64,000 bases of DNA. It comes from Nibribacter ruber. GTDB lineage: Bacteria > Bacteroidota > Bacteroidia > Cytophagales > Hymenobacteraceae. The position numbers and the translations under genes are program-made. The stretch is taken from positions 3,595,001 through 3,659,000 of the forward strand of contig NZ_CP047897.1 in assembly GCF_009913235.1 (NCBI RefSeq). The letters are read 5' to 3'. Under the pieces are notes generated by a model. The model was not told the origin of the DNA and did not search any database. It saw only the letters and a program-made list of their open reading frames with translations. The first letter of the stretch is position 1, and the number at the start of each line of letters is the position of its first letter. Positions 44,649 through 55,800 of this stretch are shown here, piece after piece.

Positions 44649-46748
44649 ATGGCTCGGGATTTAAGATTCACAAGAAATATTGGTATTGCCGCGCACATTG
44701 ATGCAGGTAAGACCACGACTACAGAGCGTATCCTTTACTATGCAGGTGTAAGCCACAAAATAGGAGAGGTGCATGATGGAGCCGCCACCATGGACTGGAT
44801 GGAGCAGGAGCAGGAAAGAGGTATCACTATCACCTCTGCCGCTACTACTGTAAACTGGGATTATAGAGGCGAAAAATATCATATCAACATCATTGATACA
44901 CCAGGTCACGTTGACTTTACTGTTGAAGTAAACCGCTCCCTTCGTGTATTGGATGGTTTAGTATTCTTGTTTAGTGCAGTAGATGGTGTTGAGCCACAAT
45001 CTGAAACTAACTGGAGACTTGCCGATAACTATAAAGTTGCCCGTATTGGTTTTGTTAACAAAATGGACCGTTCTGGCGCTGACTTTTTAGGGGTTTGTAA
45101 GCAGGTAAAAGAAATGCTAGGTAGCAATGCCGTAGCGTTACAATTGCCAATAGGTGCTGAAGACAACTTCAAAGGAGTAGTAGACCTGGTTAACTTCCGT
45201 GGTATTGAGTGGAATGAATCTGATAAAGGTATGACCTTTACTGAGGTTCCAATTCCAGAAGATATGATGGAAGAAGCGGAAGAATACAGAGAGAAATTGT
45301 TGGAAGCAGTAGCTGATTACGATGAGGCTTTGATGGAGAAATACTTTGAAGATCCAGCGTCTATCACAGAGGCTGAAATCATTGAAGCTCTTCGGAAAGC
45401 AACCATTGACATGGCGATTGTGCCAATGCTATGTGGTTCTTCTTTCAAAAACAAAGGTGTACAAACAATGCTTGACTATGTGATGGCTTTAATTCCATCA
45501 CCTCTTGATAAGGATAACATTGTTGGTACCAACCCAGATACAGGAGAAGAAGTAGTGCGCAGACCTAGCGAAAGCGATCCATTCGCTGGCTTGGCTTTCA
45601 AAATCGCTACTGACCCTTATGTAGGACGTCTTTGTTTCGTACGCGCCTATTCAGGAGTACTGGAGTCAGGATCTTACGTATACAATACTCGTTCAAATAA
45701 CAAAGAACGTATCTCCCGTATCTTCCAGATGCACGCTAACAAGCAGAACCAAATTGAAAGATTGGCTGCAGGAGACATTGGAGCGGTAGTTGGTTTCAAA
45801 GACATCAAAACAGGAGATACACTTTGCGACCAAAGCGCGAAAATCGTTTTGGAATCAATGGACTTCCCAGAGCCAGTAATCGGATACGCTATTGAGCCTA
45901 AAACTCAGGCTGACTCTGATAAAATGGGTATGGCGATTGCCAAGCTTATTGAAGAAGATCCAACCCTACAGGTAAACACTGACGAGGAAACTGGTCAGAC
46001 TATCTTGAGAGGTATGGGTGAACTTCACTTGGAGATCATAATTGACCGCATGAAGCGCGAGTTCAAGGTTGAGTTGAACCAAGGAGCACCACAGGTGGCT
46101 TACAAAGAAACTATCACTAAGATGGTTGAGCACAGAGAAGTGTTCAAAAAGCAATCTGGTGGTCGTGGTAAGTTCGCCGACATTGTATTCAACATGGGAC
46201 CACGTGAGGATGGCAAGCAAGGTCTTGAATTTGATAATGCAATTGTGGGTGGTGTGATTCCAAGAGAATTCATCCCTGCTGTGCAGAAAGGATTTGAAGA
46301 GGCCATGAAGAATGGTATCTTGGCCGGCTTCCCAATTGACTCAATGAAAGTGCGTTTGTTCCACGGATCATTCCACGATGTTGACTCTGACTCATTGTCA
46401 TTTGAATTGGCAGCCCGTCAAGGATTTAGAGAAGCTGGAAAGCAGTGTGCTCCAAAATTACTCGAGCCAATCATGGCAGTAGACGTGGTTACTCCTGATG
46501 AGTACACTGGTCCGGTAACAGGTGACTTGAACAGAAGAAGAGGTATCATGAAAGGTATGGATACCAAAGGAACTTCAACGGTAGTAAAAGCTGACGTTCC
46601 TCTTTCTGAATTGTTCGGTTACGTGACTGACTTACGTACCATTACTTCTGGCCGTGCAACAGCTTCGCTTACTTTCTCTCATTATGAGCAAGTACCGCAA
46701 AACTTGGCAGATGGTATCATCGCAAAATTAAAAGGAACAGCTAAATAA
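44649..46748 (+). CDS. fusA: Elongation factor G
   Basis: A 699-residue translocation GTPase. The P loop is [18 protein letters not shown]2/G3 are [11 protein letters not shown] and DTPGHVDFT, and G4 is NKMDR. Five domains are complete, with [26 protein letters not shown] near the end. It also helps RRF recycle ribosomes. Co-transcribed with rpsG and rpsJ. Confidence 0.98.
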   Translation: MARDLRFTRNIGIAAHIDAGKTTTTERILYYAGVSHKIGEVHDGAATMDWMEQEQERGITITSAATTVNWDYRGEKYHINIIDTPGHVDFTVEVNRSLRVLDGLVFLFSAVDGVEPQSETNWRLADNYKVARIGFVNKMDRSGADFLGVCKQVKEMLGSNAVALQLPIGAEDNFKGVVDLVNFRGIEWNESDKGMTFTEVPIPEDMMEEAEEYREKLLEAVADYDEALMEKYFEDPASITEAEIIEALRKATIDMAIVPMLCGSSFKNKGVQTMLDYVMALIPSPLDKDNIVGTNPDTGEEVVRRPSESDPFAGLAFKIATDPYVGRLCFVRAYSGVLESGSYVYNTRSNNKERISRIFQMHANKQNQIERLAAGDIGAVVGFKDIKTGDTLCDQSAKIVLESMDFPEPVIGYAIEPKTQADSDKMGMAIAKLIEEDPTLQVNTDEETGQTILRGMGELHLEIIIDRMKREFKVELNQGAPQVAYKETITKMVEHREVFKKQSGGRGKFADIVFNMGPREDGKQGLEFDNAIVGGVIPREFIPAVQKGFEEAMKNGILAGFPIDSMKVRLFHGSFHDVDSDSLSFELAARQGFREAGKQCAPKLLEPIMAVDVVTPDEYTGPVTGDLNRRRGIMKGMDTKGTSTVVKADVPLSELFGYVTDLRTITSGRATASLTFSHYEQVPQNLADGIIAKLKGTAK

Positions 46749-46759
46749 GTTGAAATAGA

Positions 46760-47065
46760 ATGAATCAAAAGATCAGAATTAAGCTGAAATCTTACGATCA
46801 TAATCTGGTGGATAAGTCATCAGAGAAAATCGTGAAAGCGGTGAAAGCGACTGGCGCGATCGTGAGTGGTCCCATTCCTTTGCCAACTGAGAAAGACATT
46901 TTCACAGTATTGCGTTCTCCACACGTAAACAAGAAAGCGCGTGAGCAATTCCAACTTTGCACCTACAAGAGACTAGTAGATATCTATTCTACATCTTCTA
47001 AAACGGTAGATGCTTTGATGAAATTAGAATTGCCAAGCGGTGTTGATGTTGAAATCAAAGTTTGA
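46760..47065 (+). CDS. rpsJ: Ribosomal protein uS10
   Basis: A 101-residue protein with [42 protein letters not shown] and a normal C-terminus. It follows fusA by 11 bases and is the last gene before a terminator, so here S10 belongs to the str transcript, while rplC has its own promoter. Confidence 0.97.
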   Translation: MNQKIRIKLKSYDHNLVDKSSEKIVKAVKATGAIVSGPIPLPTEKDIFTVLRSPHVNKKAREQFQLCTYKRLVDIYSTSSKTVDALMKLELPSGVDVEIKV

Positions 47066-47081
47066 TAATACTATTTCCATT

Positions 47082-47114
47082 AAAAAGGGAGAGGGATAAC
47101 CTCTCCCTTTTTTT
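47082..47114 (+). terminator. Intrinsic terminator after rpsJ
   Basis: AAAAAGGGAGAGG/CCTCTCCCTTTTT with a five-base loop and a T run; a 38-bp palindrome starts five bases later. Confidence 0.9.
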
Positions 47115-47118
47115 ATAC

Positions 47119-47156
47119 CGTTTTTGGTCAGTTTTCTAGAAAAGAAGCCAAAAACG
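47119..47156. repeat. 38-bp palindromic repeat, copy 19
   Basis: CGTTTTTGGTCAGTTTTC, TA, GAAAAGAAGCCAAAAACG. It marks the end of the str operon, between terminator and the S10-spc promoter region. Confidence 0.92.
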
Positions 47157-47300
47157 AACCAGTAAATTTCAGCCATGCAAAGGGGAGTTTGAAAAGGAAT
47201 CAATCATCCATGTATTTGAAAGAACGATAGAAAAAGGGAAAGTAATTCCTTTAATTACATATAAACCTTTAGTATCTGAAAACAAATAATTTAGCGGGGC

Positions 47301-47331
47301 TTGTAAAAGAAAAAATAAATAATGAACTTTG
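47301..47331 (+). promoter_or_regulatory. Promoter of the rplC-rplQ gene cluster
   Basis: TTG (47301-47303), 20 bases, GAACTTTG (47324-47331), one mismatch from TAnnTTTG, 60 bases upstream of rplC. The preceding 140 bases (47157-47300) are AT-rich with no convincing gene. Confidence 0.6.
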
Positions 47332-47390
47332 CACTCCCAAATAACACCTAAACGGGTGTATTGTATTCATTGTTAAATAAATAAAGTAGA

Positions 47391-48011
47391 ATGCCTGGAA
47401 TTATCGGTAAGAAAATCGGAATGACAAGCCTCTTCACACCTGAGGGTAAGAGCGTGGCCTGTACTTTGATTCAAGCAGGACCATGCGTTGTGACCCAGGT
47501 CAAAACGCAGGAAGTGGATGGCTATACAGCTATCCAGCTTGGATACGGAGAGAAGAAAGTAAAAAGAACAAGCAAAGCGCTTGCTGGCCACTTCCAAAAA
47601 GCTAATACAACTGCTAAGAAAAAGCTGGTTGAATTTAGATTAGAAGACGTTGCTTCATATTCATTAGGAGATGAAGTAAACGTAGGTTCATTTGAAGAAG
47701 GTGAATTTGTAGACGTAGTAGGTATCTCAAAAGGTAAAGGTTTTCAAGGCGTTGTGAAACGTTACAACTTTGCCGGTGTTGGTGGGCAGACTCACGGTCA
47801 GCACAACAGAGCAAGACACCCTGGTTCAATTGGTGCCTGTTCATGGCCATCCAGAGTATTCAAAGGAATGCGTATGGCTGGTAGAATGGGTGGCGACAGA
47901 GTTAAAATCCAAAACCTTCGTGTGCTAAGAATTTTGCCAGAACAAAACCTTCTGGTGGTAAGTGGTTCTGTGCCTGGTGCTAAAAATTCATTTATCGTAG
48001 TTGAGAAATAA
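47391..48011 (+). CDS. rplC: Ribosomal protein uL3
   Basis: A 206-residue early-assembly protein. [13 protein letters not shown] opens it, the central signature [39 protein letters not shown] contains the Gln that is methylated in some bacteria, and the beta-barrel end is complete. rplD starts one base after the stop. Confidence 0.97.
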   Translation: MPGIIGKKIGMTSLFTPEGKSVACTLIQAGPCVVTQVKTQEVDGYTAIQLGYGEKKVKRTSKALAGHFQKANTTAKKKLVEFRLEDVASYSLGDEVNVGSFEEGEFVDVVGISKGKGFQGVVKRYNFAGVGGQTHGQHNRARHPGSIGACSWPSRVFKGMRMAGRMGGDRVKIQNLRVLRILPEQNLLVVSGSVPGAKNSFIVVEK

Positions 48012-48012
48012 G

Positions 48013-48645
48013 ATGGAGATATCAGTTTTCAATAGTAAAGGCCAAGATACAGGAAGAAAAGTAACGCTTCCAGAGTCTGTGTTCGGGGTTGAGCCGAATG
48101 AGCATGCCATGTATCTGGATGTAAAGCAATATTTGGCTAACCAACGCCAAGGAACGCACAAATCTAAGGAGCGTGCTGAAATAGCTGGATCAACCAAAAA
48201 GATCAAGCGTCAAAAGGGTACAGGCGGAGCCAGAGCTGGTTCATTGAAGTCTCCAGTATTTGTTGGTGGTGGCCGTGTATTTGGTCCTAAGCCAAGAAAC
48301 TACAGCTTCAAGCTTAACAAAAAGTTGAAAGCATTGGCAAGATTGTCAGCTTTGTCAACTTTGGCTAAAGGAGATAGAGTTGTCATGTTAGACAACTTGG
48401 TAATTGACACTCCAAGAACAAAGGATTTCATTGCTATTTTAAATGGCTTGAACCTATCTGCCAAGAAAACGCTTGTAATCACCAATGAGGTGAACACAAA
48501 TGTTGTATTGTCTAGCAGAAATGTTCCTAAAGTGAAGGTTGCTACCGCTTCAGGTTTAACAACCTATGATTTGTTAAATGCTGACAGAGTAATTTGTTTA
48601 GAAGAGTCTCTTTCAGTTCTTGAAGAACTTTACGCCACAAAATAA
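48013..48645 (+). CDS. rplD: Ribosomal protein uL4
   Basis: A 210-residue exit-tunnel protein. The start MEISVFNSKG is one base after the rplC stop; a TTG in the end of rplC is not needed. The tunnel loop TKKIKRQKGTGGARAGSLKSPVFVGGGRVFGPKPR is intact. Its stop overlaps the rplW start by one base. Confidence 0.97.
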   Translation: MEISVFNSKGQDTGRKVTLPESVFGVEPNEHAMYLDVKQYLANQRQGTHKSKERAEIAGSTKKIKRQKGTGGARAGSLKSPVFVGGGRVFGPKPRNYSFKLNKKLKALARLSALSTLAKGDRVVMLDNLVIDTPRTKDFIAILNGLNLSAKKTLVITNEVNTNVVLSSRNVPKVKVATASGLTTYDLLNADRVICLEESLSVLEELYATK

Positions 48646-48932
48646 TGAGCATTTTAAAAAGACCATTGCTTACTGAGAAGCTGACCGCCCTAACAGAAAA
48701 GGGAGTGTTTGCCTTTGAGGTAGATAGAAAAGCAAATAAGATTGAGATCAAAAAAGCGATCCAGTCAAAATACGGAGTTACAGTAGAGAAAATTTCTACG
48801 ATGCGTACCCAAGGCAAACTGAAATCTAGAAATACGAAATCAGGTGTGGTGACAGGTCGTACAGCCTCTACCAAGAAAGCTATTGTAACATTGAAAGAGG
48901 GAGAAGTTATTGACTTCTACAGCGGCATCTAA
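48645..48932 (+). CDS. rplW: Ribosomal protein uL23
   Basis: A 95-residue tunnel-exit protein that docks SRP and trigger factor. RPLLTEKLTALTEKGVFAFEVDRKANKIEIKKAI is the family signature. The ATG shares one base with the rplD stop, implying translational coupling. Confidence 0.96.
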   Translation: MSILKRPLLTEKLTALTEKGVFAFEVDRKANKIEIKKAIQSKYGVTVEKISTMRTQGKLKSRNTKSGVVTGRTASTKKAIVTLKEGEVIDFYSGI

Positions 48933-48944
48933 GTTTAAAATAGA

Positions 48945-49769
48945 ATGGCATTAAGAAAACTAAGACCAACAACACCAGGTCAAAGATTTAGAATCGCGCC
49001 AGCCTTCACTGAAATCACGAAGAGCGAGCCTGAGAAATCTTTGTTGGCATCCAAGAAAAAATCTGGTGGACGTAACAATGCGGGACGTATGACCATGCGC
49101 TATATTGGCGGTGGACATAAGAAAAGATTCCGTATCATCGACTTCAAAAGAACGAAGTTTGGTGTTCCTGCAACTGTAAAAGCCATTGAGTACGATCCAA
49201 ACAGAACGGCTCGTATCGCATTGCTTTACTATGCAGATGGTGAAAAAACCTACATCATTGCTCCAGCTGGTTTGGCAGTGGACGCAACAGTAGTATCAGG
49301 ACCGGGAGTAGCTCCAGAAGTGGGTAACGCTCTTCCTTTATCTGATATTCCTCTAGGTACCATTGTACACAACATTGAGTTAACTCCAGGTAATGGCGGT
49401 ATCATGGCAAGAAGTGCAGGATCTTATGCGCAGCTTGTAGCAAGAGAAGGCCGTTACGCTACCTTGAAGTTACCATCAGGTGAAATGAGAATGGTTCTGG
49501 TTAACTGTATGGCTACTGTAGGATCAGTATCCAATGCAGACCACATGAATGTGAAGTTAGGCAAAGCCGGACGTAGCAGATGGATGGGTATCAGACCACG
49601 TGTAAGAGGTGTTGCTATGAACCCTGTCGATCACCCAATGGGTGGTGGTGAAGGTAAGTCATCAGGTGGTCACCCACGTTCACGTAATGGCTTGTACGCC
49701 AAAGGTCAGAAGACCAGAAACAAAAATAAATACTCAGAGAACCTGATCGTTAATAGAAGGAAAAAATAA
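48945..49769 (+). CDS. rplB: Ribosomal protein uL2
   Basis: A 274-residue peptidyl-transferase-centre protein. [28 protein letters not shown] and the catalytic-region loop [22 protein letters not shown], with its conserved His, are present. rpsS follows after three bases. Confidence 0.97.
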   Translation: MALRKLRPTTPGQRFRIAPAFTEITKSEPEKSLLASKKKSGGRNNAGRMTMRYIGGGHKKRFRIIDFKRTKFGVPATVKAIEYDPNRTARIALLYYADGEKTYIIAPAGLAVDATVVSGPGVAPEVGNALPLSDIPLGTIVHNIELTPGNGGIMARSAGSYAQLVAREGRYATLKLPSGEMRMVLVNCMATVGSVSNADHMNVKLGKAGRSRWMGIRPRVRGVAMNPVDHPMGGGEGKSSGGHPRSRNGLYAKGQKTRNKNKYSENLIVNRRKK

Positions 49770-49772
49770 GTA

Positions 49773-50051
49773 ATGGCAAGATCATTAAAAAAAGGGCCTT
49801 ATATTGACTTTAGGCTCGATAAGAAAGTCCAGGCAATGGACGAATCTGGTAAGAAAGCGGTAATCAAAACTTGGTCTCGCCGCTCTATGATTTCTCCAGA
49901 CTTCGTAGGTCATACATTTGCTGTGCATAACGGGAATAAATTCATTCCTGTGTATGTAACTGAAAACATGGTAGGTCACAAGTTAGGCGAGTTTGCTCCA
50001 ACCAGAAACTTTAGAGGCCATATTGCTAAAAAGGATAAAGGTAAGAGATAA
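49773..50051 (+). CDS. rpsS: Ribosomal protein uS19
   Basis: A 92-residue 30S head protein: [61 protein letters not shown]. Its stop codon overlaps the rplV ATG by one base. Confidence 0.97.
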   Translation: MARSLKKGPYIDFRLDKKVQAMDESGKKAVIKTWSRRSMISPDFVGHTFAVHNGNKFIPVYVTENMVGHKLGEFAPTRNFRGHIAKKDKGKR

Positions 50052-50437
50052 TGGAAGCGGTAGCTAAACTAAATAATGTACCAAGCTCACCTCGTAAGAT
50101 GAGATTGGTAGCGAACTTGATTCGTGGTAAAAGTGTTACACGCGCTCTTGGCTTACTTAAGTTTGAAGCCAACGCAGGTGCACCTAAGCTAGAGAAGCTT
50201 TTATTGTCTGCTTTGTCTAACTGGCAGCAAGTCAATGGAGATGCTCGGATTGAAGATGCCAATCTTTTTATCAAAGAGATCAAAGTTGATGAAGGCAAGA
50301 TGTTGAAGCGTCTTCGTCCTGCTCCTCAAGGTAGAGGTCACAGGATCAGAAAAAGATCAAATCATGTAACGCTTGTGATTGATTCAAAACCAGAAGTGGA
50401 AGCAGTTGAATCATCCGAATCTAACAAAGCCAAATAG
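50051..50437 (+). CDS. rplV: Ribosomal protein uL22
   Basis: A 128-residue protein whose beta-hairpin lines the exit tunnel. [19 protein letters not shown] and the tip [28 protein letters not shown] are typical. A short acidic tail ([13 protein letters not shown]) extends beyond the usual end. Confidence 0.96.
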   Translation: MEAVAKLNNVPSSPRKMRLVANLIRGKSVTRALGLLKFEANAGAPKLEKLLLSALSNWQQVNGDARIEDANLFIKEIKVDEGKMLKRLRPAPQGRGHRIRKRSNHVTLVIDSKPEVEAVESSESNKAK

Positions 50438-50442
50438 TTAAA

Positions 50443-51225
50443 ATGGGACAAAAAGTTAATCCAGTTGGCCTAAGACTAGGTATCGTTAAAGGCTGGGACT
50501 CTAATTGGTACGGAGGAAAGGATTTCGCTGACAAACTTATTGAAGACGAAAAAATCCGTAAATATATTCTTGCCCGCATTCCAAAGGGTGGTATCTCAAA
50601 GATTATCATTGAGCGCACCCTTAAAAGAATCACCATTACTATCAACACGGCTCGTCCAGGTGTAGTTATTGGTAAAGGCGGTCAGGAAGTTGACAAAATC
50701 AAAGAAGAGCTGAAGAAAATCACCAGCAAAGATGTTCAAATCAATATCTTTGAAATTAAACGTCCAGAATTGGATGCTAAATTGGTAGGTGAGTCTGTAG
50801 CTCAACAACTTCAGGCACGTATCTCTTTCAGAAGAGCCATGAAGCAAGCCATTGCTTCTGCATTGAGAGTAGGTGCTGAGGGTATCAAAATTCAAGTTTC
50901 AGGCCGTTTAGGTGGTGCTGAAATGGCACGTACTGAGCATTACAAAGAAGGCCGTACTCCACTTCATACATTAAGAGCAGACATTGATTATGCTTTGTCA
51001 GAAGCTCAGACTGTATATGGTAAACTGGGGATCAAAGTTTGGATCTTCAAAGGAGAGGTTTTCGGAAAGCGTGACTTGTCTCCAAACGCTGGTCAGCAGA
51101 GCGGTGGACCTTCTTCAGGAGGCCCTCGCAACGATCGGAATGAAAGAGGTGGCAATGACCGTCGTGACGGTCGCAACAAGCGCCCTGATGCAAATCAGAA
51201 GCGTGGAGGTGCAAAGCGCAAGTAG
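50443..51225 (+). CDS. rpsC: Ribosomal protein uS3 with Gly/Asn/Arg-rich tail
   Basis: A 260-residue protein of the mRNA entry site and helicase. The KH-domain [16 protein letters not shown] and the C-terminal domain [32 protein letters not shown] are normal. After about residue 213 a tail of some 45 residues rich in Gly, Asn, Arg and Asp follows, absent from E. coli S3. Confidence 0.97.
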   Translation: MGQKVNPVGLRLGIVKGWDSNWYGGKDFADKLIEDEKIRKYILARIPKGGISKIIIERTLKRITITINTARPGVVIGKGGQEVDKIKEELKKITSKDVQINIFEIKRPELDAKLVGESVAQQLQARISFRRAMKQAIASALRVGAEGIKIQVSGRLGGAEMARTEHYKEGRTPLHTLRADIDYALSEAQTVYGKLGIKVWIFKGEVFGKRDLSPNAGQQSGGPSSGGPRNDRNERGGNDRRDGRNKRPDANQKRGGAKRK

Positions 51226-51253
51226 TTGTTCAACCATTTTAGGTTAATTAAAA

Positions 51254-51676
51254 ATGTTACAACCAAAACGGACTAAATATAGAAAGATGCAAAAAGGCCG
51301 TGTCCGCGGTCTGGCCCAAAGAGGAAGTACAATTTCTTTTGGATCATTTGCTATCAAGTCGCTAGAAGCCTCTTGGATTACTAGCCGTCAAATTGAAGCT
51401 GCGCGTATTGCAATGACGCGTGCCATGAAACGGGAAGGCCAAGTATGGATTCGCATTTTCCCAGACAAGCCTATCACCAAGAAGCCTGCAGAGGTTCGTA
51501 TGGGTAAGGGTAAAGGATCTCCAGAGTATTGGGTAGCCGTGGTTAAGCCTGGTACCATTATGTTTGAATCTGATGGTGTTCCACTAGAAGTAGCGCAGGA
51601 ATCTCTTCGTTTAGCTGCTCAAAAGTTGCCTGTCAGAACTAAGTTTGTTGTACGTAGAGATTACGTTGAGAAATAA
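51254..51676 (+). CDS. rplP: Ribosomal protein uL16
   Basis: A 140-residue protein at the A-site tRNA elbow. [24 protein letters not shown], the [32 protein letters not shown] core and the tip [19 protein letters not shown] are intact. Confidence 0.97.
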   Translation: MLQPKRTKYRKMQKGRVRGLAQRGSTISFGSFAIKSLEASWITSRQIEAARIAMTRAMKREGQVWIRIFPDKPITKKPAEVRMGKGKGSPEYWVAVVKPGTIMFESDGVPLEVAQESLRLAAQKLPVRTKFVVRRDYVEK

Positions 51677-51678
51677 TC

Positions 51679-51873
51679 ATGAAGCAGTCTGATATTAAGG
51701 CTTTCTCACTTACAGAAGTGAAGGAGCAACTTGCAGCAGAGAGAAACAACCTGGAGAACTTGAAGTTCGCCCATGCTATTTCTCCGTTGGAAAACCCAAG
51801 CAGAATTAAGCACACAAGAAAAACCATCGCCAGACTAGAGACTCAATTGCGGTCTCTAGAACTCAATGGCTAA
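51679..51873 (+). CDS. rpmC: Ribosomal protein uL29
   Basis: A 64-residue two-helix protein at the tunnel exit. The signature ENPSRIKHTRKTIARLETQL (equivalent to NxxRIKxVRRxIARxxT) identifies it. It starts two bases after rplP. Confidence 0.94.
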   Translation: MKQSDIKAFSLTEVKEQLAAERNNLENLKFAHAISPLENPSRIKHTRKTIARLETQLRSLELNG

Positions 51874-51884
51874 TTTAGAGATCC

Positions 51885-52142
51885 ATGGAGACTAGAAATT
51901 TAAGAAAAGAGAGAACTGGACGCGTGGTAAGCAACAAGATGGACAAGTCCATCACCGTTGTGGTTGAAAGCAAGATGAAACACCCGATTTACGGTAAATT
52001 CTTGTCGAAGTCCAAAAAGTTCATGGCGCATGATGAAAATAATGAGTGCGGTATCGGTGATACTGTAACCATTATGGAAACCAGACCCATTAGTAAAAAC
52101 AAGTGCTGGCGCTTAGTTGAAATCGTAGAAAGAGCTAAATAA
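51885..52142 (+). CDS. rpsQ: Ribosomal protein uS17
   Basis: An 85-residue OB-fold primary-binding protein: [33 protein letters not shown] and [25 protein letters not shown]. rplN begins one base after the stop. Confidence 0.96.
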   Translation: METRNLRKERTGRVVSNKMDKSITVVVESKMKHPIYGKFLSKSKKFMAHDENNECGIGDTVTIMETRPISKNKCWRLVEIVERAK

Positions 52143-52143
52143 G

Positions 52144-52512
52144 ATGATACAACAAGAATCAAGACTTTCTGTTGCTGATAACAGTGGTGCAAAAGAGGTA
52201 TTGTGCATTCGTATCTTAGGTGGTACAGGCAAGAAATACGCTTCTGTAGGAGATAAAATTGTTGTAACGGTAAAATCAGCTCTTTCTTCCGGAAACGTTA
52301 AGAAAGGTACTGTTACAAAGGCAGTAATTGTTAGAACGAAAAAAGAAGTACGTCGCAAGGATGGTTCTTATATCCGTTTTGATGACAATGCTGCTGTATT
52401 GTTGAACAATAACGACGAGCCTCGTGGTACGCGTATTTTTGGGCCAGTAGCCCGTGAATTGCGTGAAAGACAGTTTATGAAAATTGTTTCTTTGGCTCCT
52501 GAAGTATTATAG
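52144..52512 (+). CDS. rplN: Ribosomal protein uL14
   Basis: A 122-residue intersubunit-bridge protein beginning [27 protein letters not shown], with [31 protein letters not shown]. It also receives the silencing factor RsfS in other bacteria. Confidence 0.97.
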   Translation: MIQQESRLSVADNSGAKEVLCIRILGGTGKKYASVGDKIVVTVKSALSSGNVKKGTVTKAVIVRTKKEVRRKDGSYIRFDDNAAVLLNNNDEPRGTRIFGPVARELRERQFMKIVSLAPEVL

Positions 52513-52531
52513 ACCTTAGAGAGAGGAAAAG

Positions 52532-52855
52532 ATGACAAAGAATAAACTTCATGTAAAGAAAGGCGATACTGTCAAAGTTATTGCTGGTGACGATAAAGGT
52601 AAAACTGGTACTGTAACTACTGTTTTGGTTTCTGACCAGAAAGTAATTGTTGAAGGTTTGAACCTGGTTTCTAAGCACCAAAAGCCAAGTGCTAAAAATC
52701 CTCAAGGTGGCATCAATAAAGTTGAAGCCCCTATTCATGCTAGCAACGTCATGCTGGTAGAGCCTGGCACTAACAACGCTACTAGAACTGGTAAAAAGTT
52801 GAACGACGGAGGTAAGCTTCAACGTTATTCCAAAAAATCTGGAAATTTAATCTAA
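52532..52855 (+). CDS. rplX: Ribosomal protein uL24
   Basis: A 107-residue assembly initiator with a KOW motif ([23 protein letters not shown]) and the [18 protein letters not shown] segment. rplE starts one base after the stop. Confidence 0.96.
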   Translation: MTKNKLHVKKGDTVKVIAGDDKGKTGTVTTVLVSDQKVIVEGLNLVSKHQKPSAKNPQGGINKVEAPIHASNVMLVEPGTNNATRTGKKLNDGGKLQRYSKKSGNLI

Positions 52856-52856
52856 C

Positions 52857-53408
52857 ATGGCGGCTAGACTTAAAGAAAAATATACAAAAGAAATCATGCC
52901 TTTGTTGAAGGAGAAATTCCAATACAAAAGCGTGATGGAAGTTCCAAAGATCACCAAGATCAGCATCAACAGAGGTATTGGTAATGCCGTGGCTGATAAG
53001 AAATTGGTTGACATTGGAGTAGATGAGCTGACAATCATTGCCGGTCAAAAAGCGGTACAGACCAAGGCTAAAAATTCAATCTCTAACTTCAAGCTAAGAG
53101 AAGGAATGCCAATTGGCGCCCGCGTGACGCTGAGAGGAGAGAAAATGTACGAGTTCTTAGACCGTTTAATGACAATCGCTCTTCCACGTGTGCGTGACTT
53201 CAAAGGTATCAGTGACAAAGGCTTTGACGGCCGCGGTAACTATACCCTGGGTGTGAAAGAGCAAATCATTTTCCCTGAGATTAGCATTGACAAGATTAAG
53301 TCAATCGCAGGTATGGACATCACGTTTGTGACGACAGCCAAAAATGATGAAGAAAGCTTTGAGCTTTTGAAAGCGTTTGGAATGCCTTTCGTCAATCTAA
53401 AGAAATAA
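52857..53408 (+). CDS. rplE: Ribosomal protein uL5
   Basis: A 183-residue 5S rRNA-binding protein: [59 protein letters not shown] and the DFKGIS...[17 protein letters not shown] region are complete. Confidence 0.97.
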   Translation: MAARLKEKYTKEIMPLLKEKFQYKSVMEVPKITKISINRGIGNAVADKKLVDIGVDELTIIAGQKAVQTKAKNSISNFKLREGMPIGARVTLRGEKMYEFLDRLMTIALPRVRDFKGISDKGFDGRGNYTLGVKEQIIFPEISIDKIKSIAGMDITFVTTAKNDEESFELLKAFGMPFVNLKK

Positions 53409-53412
53409 GAAA

Positions 53413-53682
53413 ATGGCTAAAGAATCAGTAAAAGCTAGAGAGCTTAAAAGACAGAAACTAGTTGCCAAATATGCTGCCAAGAGAGCTACTCTTAAAGCGG
53501 CTGGTGATTACGAAGCTCTGGATAAATTGCCTAAAAATGCCTCTCCAGTTCGTCTGCACAACCGTTGCAAATTAACCGGAAGACCTAGAGGATATATGAG
53601 AAAGTTCGGTATCTCTCGCGTAACTTTCAGAGAGATGGCCTCAGCTGGCAAGATTCCTGGAGTAACGAAGGCAAGTTGGTAA
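53413..53682 (+). CDS. rpsN: Ribosomal protein uS14, zinc-free form
   Basis: An 89-residue long form with the C-terminal [39 protein letters not shown]. It has a single Cys, so it lacks the CxxC pairs of the short zinc form. A promoter-like box follows before rpsH. Confidence 0.96.
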   Translation: MAKESVKARELKRQKLVAKYAAKRATLKAAGDYEALDKLPKNASPVRLHNRCKLTGRPRGYMRKFGISRVTFREMASAGKIPGVTKASW

Positions 53683-53720
53683 TTATTATACCTGCTGTTT
53701 TATAAGTTAAGAAAGATTAG

Positions 53721-53728
53721 TATCTTTG
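53721..53728 (+). promoter_or_regulatory. Candidate internal promoter before rpsH
   Basis: TATCTTTG fits the -7 box within the unusually wide 85-base gap between rpsN and rpsH; the upstream TTG box is imperfect. Confidence 0.5.
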
Positions 53729-53767
53729 CGGCTCCCTAAAAAGAGCGGAATCTAAAATTATAGTCTA

Positions 53768-54166
53768 ATGCATTCAGATCCGATAGCAGATTATTTAACT
53801 AGACTACGGAATGCCATCAAGGCAAATCACCGTGTAGTTGAAATACCGGCTAGCAAAATAAAGAAGGAATTGACCAGAGTTCTCTACGAGAAAGGTTATA
53901 TCCAAAGTTACAAGTTCGATGATAGCTCAGTTCAAGGCTCTATCAAAATTGCCTTGAAGTATGATCCAGCTAGCAAGCAATCTGCTATCGTGAAACTTGA
54001 GAGAGTCTCTAAGCCGGGGCTCCGCAAGTACGTGCACTTAGAGAAGTTGCCACGTGTATTGAATGGATATGGTATTGCCATTCTTTCTACCTCAAAAGGG
54101 GTAATCACTGACAAAGAGGCCAAAGGTCTTAATGTAGGTGGTGAGGTATTGTGTTACGTGTATTAA
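53768..54166 (+). CDS. rpsH: Ribosomal protein uS8
   Basis: A 132-residue 16S-binding protein: [32 protein letters not shown] and the C-terminal [29 protein letters not shown]. In E. coli S8 represses the spc operon; no binding mimic was identified here. Confidence 0.97.
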   Translation: MHSDPIADYLTRLRNAIKANHRVVEIPASKIKKELTRVLYEKGYIQSYKFDDSSVQGSIKIALKYDPASKQSAIVKLERVSKPGLRKYVHLEKLPRVLNGYGIAILSTSKGVITDKEAKGLNVGGEVLCYVY

Positions 54167-54176
54167 TAAGTAGAAA

Positions 54177-54731
54177 ATGTCACGGATAGGTAAACTTCCC
54201 ATCACGCTTCCACAAGGTGTTGAGGTGTTGGTAAACCAGGAGAACCTGGTTACAGTGAAAGGCCCTAAAGGATCGCTTTCTGCTCCTGTTGATACAGATA
54301 TTCAGGTTCAGGTTGAAGATGGGGTACTTACTGTAACTCGTCCTACTGAGCAGAAGAGACACAAAGCGCTTCACGGTCTTTATCGTTCTATCATTAACAA
54401 CATGATAGTAGGTGTAAGCACTGGCTATAAAATTGATTTGGAACTGGTGGGCGTGGGTTACAAAGCCACTACTCAAGGTCAGACTTTGGAATTAGCTCTT
54501 GGATATTCACACAATATCTATGTTGCTCTTCCAGAAGAAATCAAAGCCAATGCGGTAACTGAAAAAGGTAAAGCGCCTGTTATTTCATTAGAAGGAATTG
54601 ATAAGCAGTTGATAGGCCAGGTAGCTGCTAAGATTCGCTCACTGCGTAAAGTTGAGCCTTACAAAGGTAAAGGTATTCGCTTCGTGGGTGAGGTTGTTAG
54701 AAGAAAAGCTGGTAAAACTGCTTCTAAATAA
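54177..54731 (+). CDS. rplF: Ribosomal protein uL6
   Basis: A 184-residue protein near the sarcin-ricin loop. [17 protein letters not shown] and the C-terminal [27 protein letters not shown] mark its two repeat domains. Confidence 0.97.
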   Translation: MSRIGKLPITLPQGVEVLVNQENLVTVKGPKGSLSAPVDTDIQVQVEDGVLTVTRPTEQKRHKALHGLYRSIINNMIVGVSTGYKIDLELVGVGYKATTQGQTLELALGYSHNIYVALPEEIKANAVTEKGKAPVISLEGIDKQLIGQVAAKIRSLRKVEPYKGKGIRFVGEVVRRKAGKTASK

Positions 54732-54739
54732 GAAAGAGT

Positions 54740-55093
54740 ATGTCATTCGATAAAGCAAAAAGAAGACTTAGAATCCGTCGAAGCATCCGTAACAAAGTTA
54801 CTGGAACTGCACAACGTCCGCGTTTGGCAGTTTTTAGAAGCAATAAGTTTATCTATGCTCAAATTATAGATGATGTTAATGGTGTAACCTTGGCTTCTTC
54901 TTCCTCTGCCAAATTAGAGGCTGTAGCTGGTGAAAATAAGACAGGAGCTTCTGCTCATGTTGGACGTGATATAGCCACTAAAGCCCAGGAGAAAGGTATT
55001 ACTGAAGTTGTATTCGACAGAGGTGGCTATCTTTACCATGGTAGAGTTAAATCATTAGCTGAAGGGGCTCGTGAAGCGGGTCTAAAATTCTAA
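54740..55093 (+). CDS. rplR: Ribosomal protein uL18
   Basis: A 117-residue 5S rRNA-binding protein: [38 protein letters not shown] and [27 protein letters not shown]. rpsE follows after four bases. Confidence 0.97.
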   Translation: MSFDKAKRRLRIRRSIRNKVTGTAQRPRLAVFRSNKFIYAQIIDDVNGVTLASSSSAKLEAVAGENKTGASAHVGRDIATKAQEKGITEVVFDRGGYLYHGRVKSLAEGAREAGLKF

Positions 55094-55097
55094 GAAG

Positions 55098-55616
55098 ATG
55101 TCAAAGTTGAATATTAGAAGTATCAAAGCAAGCGAAATCGAGCTGAAAGAGCGCGTAGTTGCTATCAACCGTGTTGCCAAGGTAGTAAAAGGTGGTAGAA
55201 GATTTAGCTTCTCCGCCATCGTGGTAGTTGGTGATGGTAATGGTGTAGTAGGCTATGGTTTAGGTAAAGCCAATGAGGTAACCGATGCTATTGCGAAAGG
55301 TATAGATGACGCTAAGAAAAACTTAGTGCGCGTTCCATTGTTCAAGCACACTGTGCCTCATGCAATGGAAGGTAAATTCTCTGGTGGTTTTGTACTAATC
55401 AAGCCTGCTGCTGCCGGTACCGGTGTAATTGCTGGTGGTGCAATGCGTGCAGTATTTGAAAGTGCTGGCATCAAAGATGTTTTGGCCAAGTCAAAAGGAT
55501 CATCAAACCCGCATAACGTAGTTAAAGCAACTTTTGATGCTTTGTCTAAAATGCGCGATCCGCTTGTGGTTGCTCAGCAACGTGGTATTAGTTTACAACA
55601 AGTTTTCAACGGGTAA
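55098..55616 (+). CDS. rpsE: Ribosomal protein uS5
   Basis: A 172-residue accuracy-related protein. The double-stranded RNA-binding segment [44 protein letters not shown] and the second domain with [38 protein letters not shown] are normal. Confidence 0.97.
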   Translation: MSKLNIRSIKASEIELKERVVAINRVAKVVKGGRRFSFSAIVVVGDGNGVVGYGLGKANEVTDAIAKGIDDAKKNLVRVPLFKHTVPHAMEGKFSGGFVLIKPAAAGTGVIAGGAMRAVFESAGIKDVLAKSKGSSNPHNVVKATFDALSKMRDPLVVAQQRGISLQQVFNG

Positions 55617-55618
55617 TC

Positions 55619-55798
55619 ATGGCTCAAGTTCAAATCACCCAGATTAAAAGTATTATTGACCGTCCGGAAAGACAAAAGGCTACTATGAAAGCCTTAGGTT
55701 TAGGGAAAATCAATAAGACTGTCATAAAAGAGTTTACTCCTCAGATTGCAGGAATGGTAAACCACGTACAACATTTAGTAGCAGTTAAGGAGGTATAA
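55619..55798 (+). CDS. rpmD: Ribosomal protein uL30
   Basis: A 59-residue gene, starting MAQVQITQIKSIIDRP two bases after rpsE and ending VAVKEV. RQKATMKALGLGKINK is the L30 signature. The next gene, rplO, starts two bases after its stop, so it fills the gap exactly. Confidence 0.95.
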   Translation: MAQVQITQIKSIIDRPERQKATMKALGLGKINKTVIKEFTPQIAGMVNHVQHLVAVKEV

Positions 55799-55800
55799 TA

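Noticed and set aside
47145-47289. An open frame of about 47 codons ending IPLITYKPLVSENK before the rplC promoter
   Set aside because: It has no start codon, begins in the palindromic repeat and is short in AT-rich DNA; a decayed gene end is possible but unsupported.
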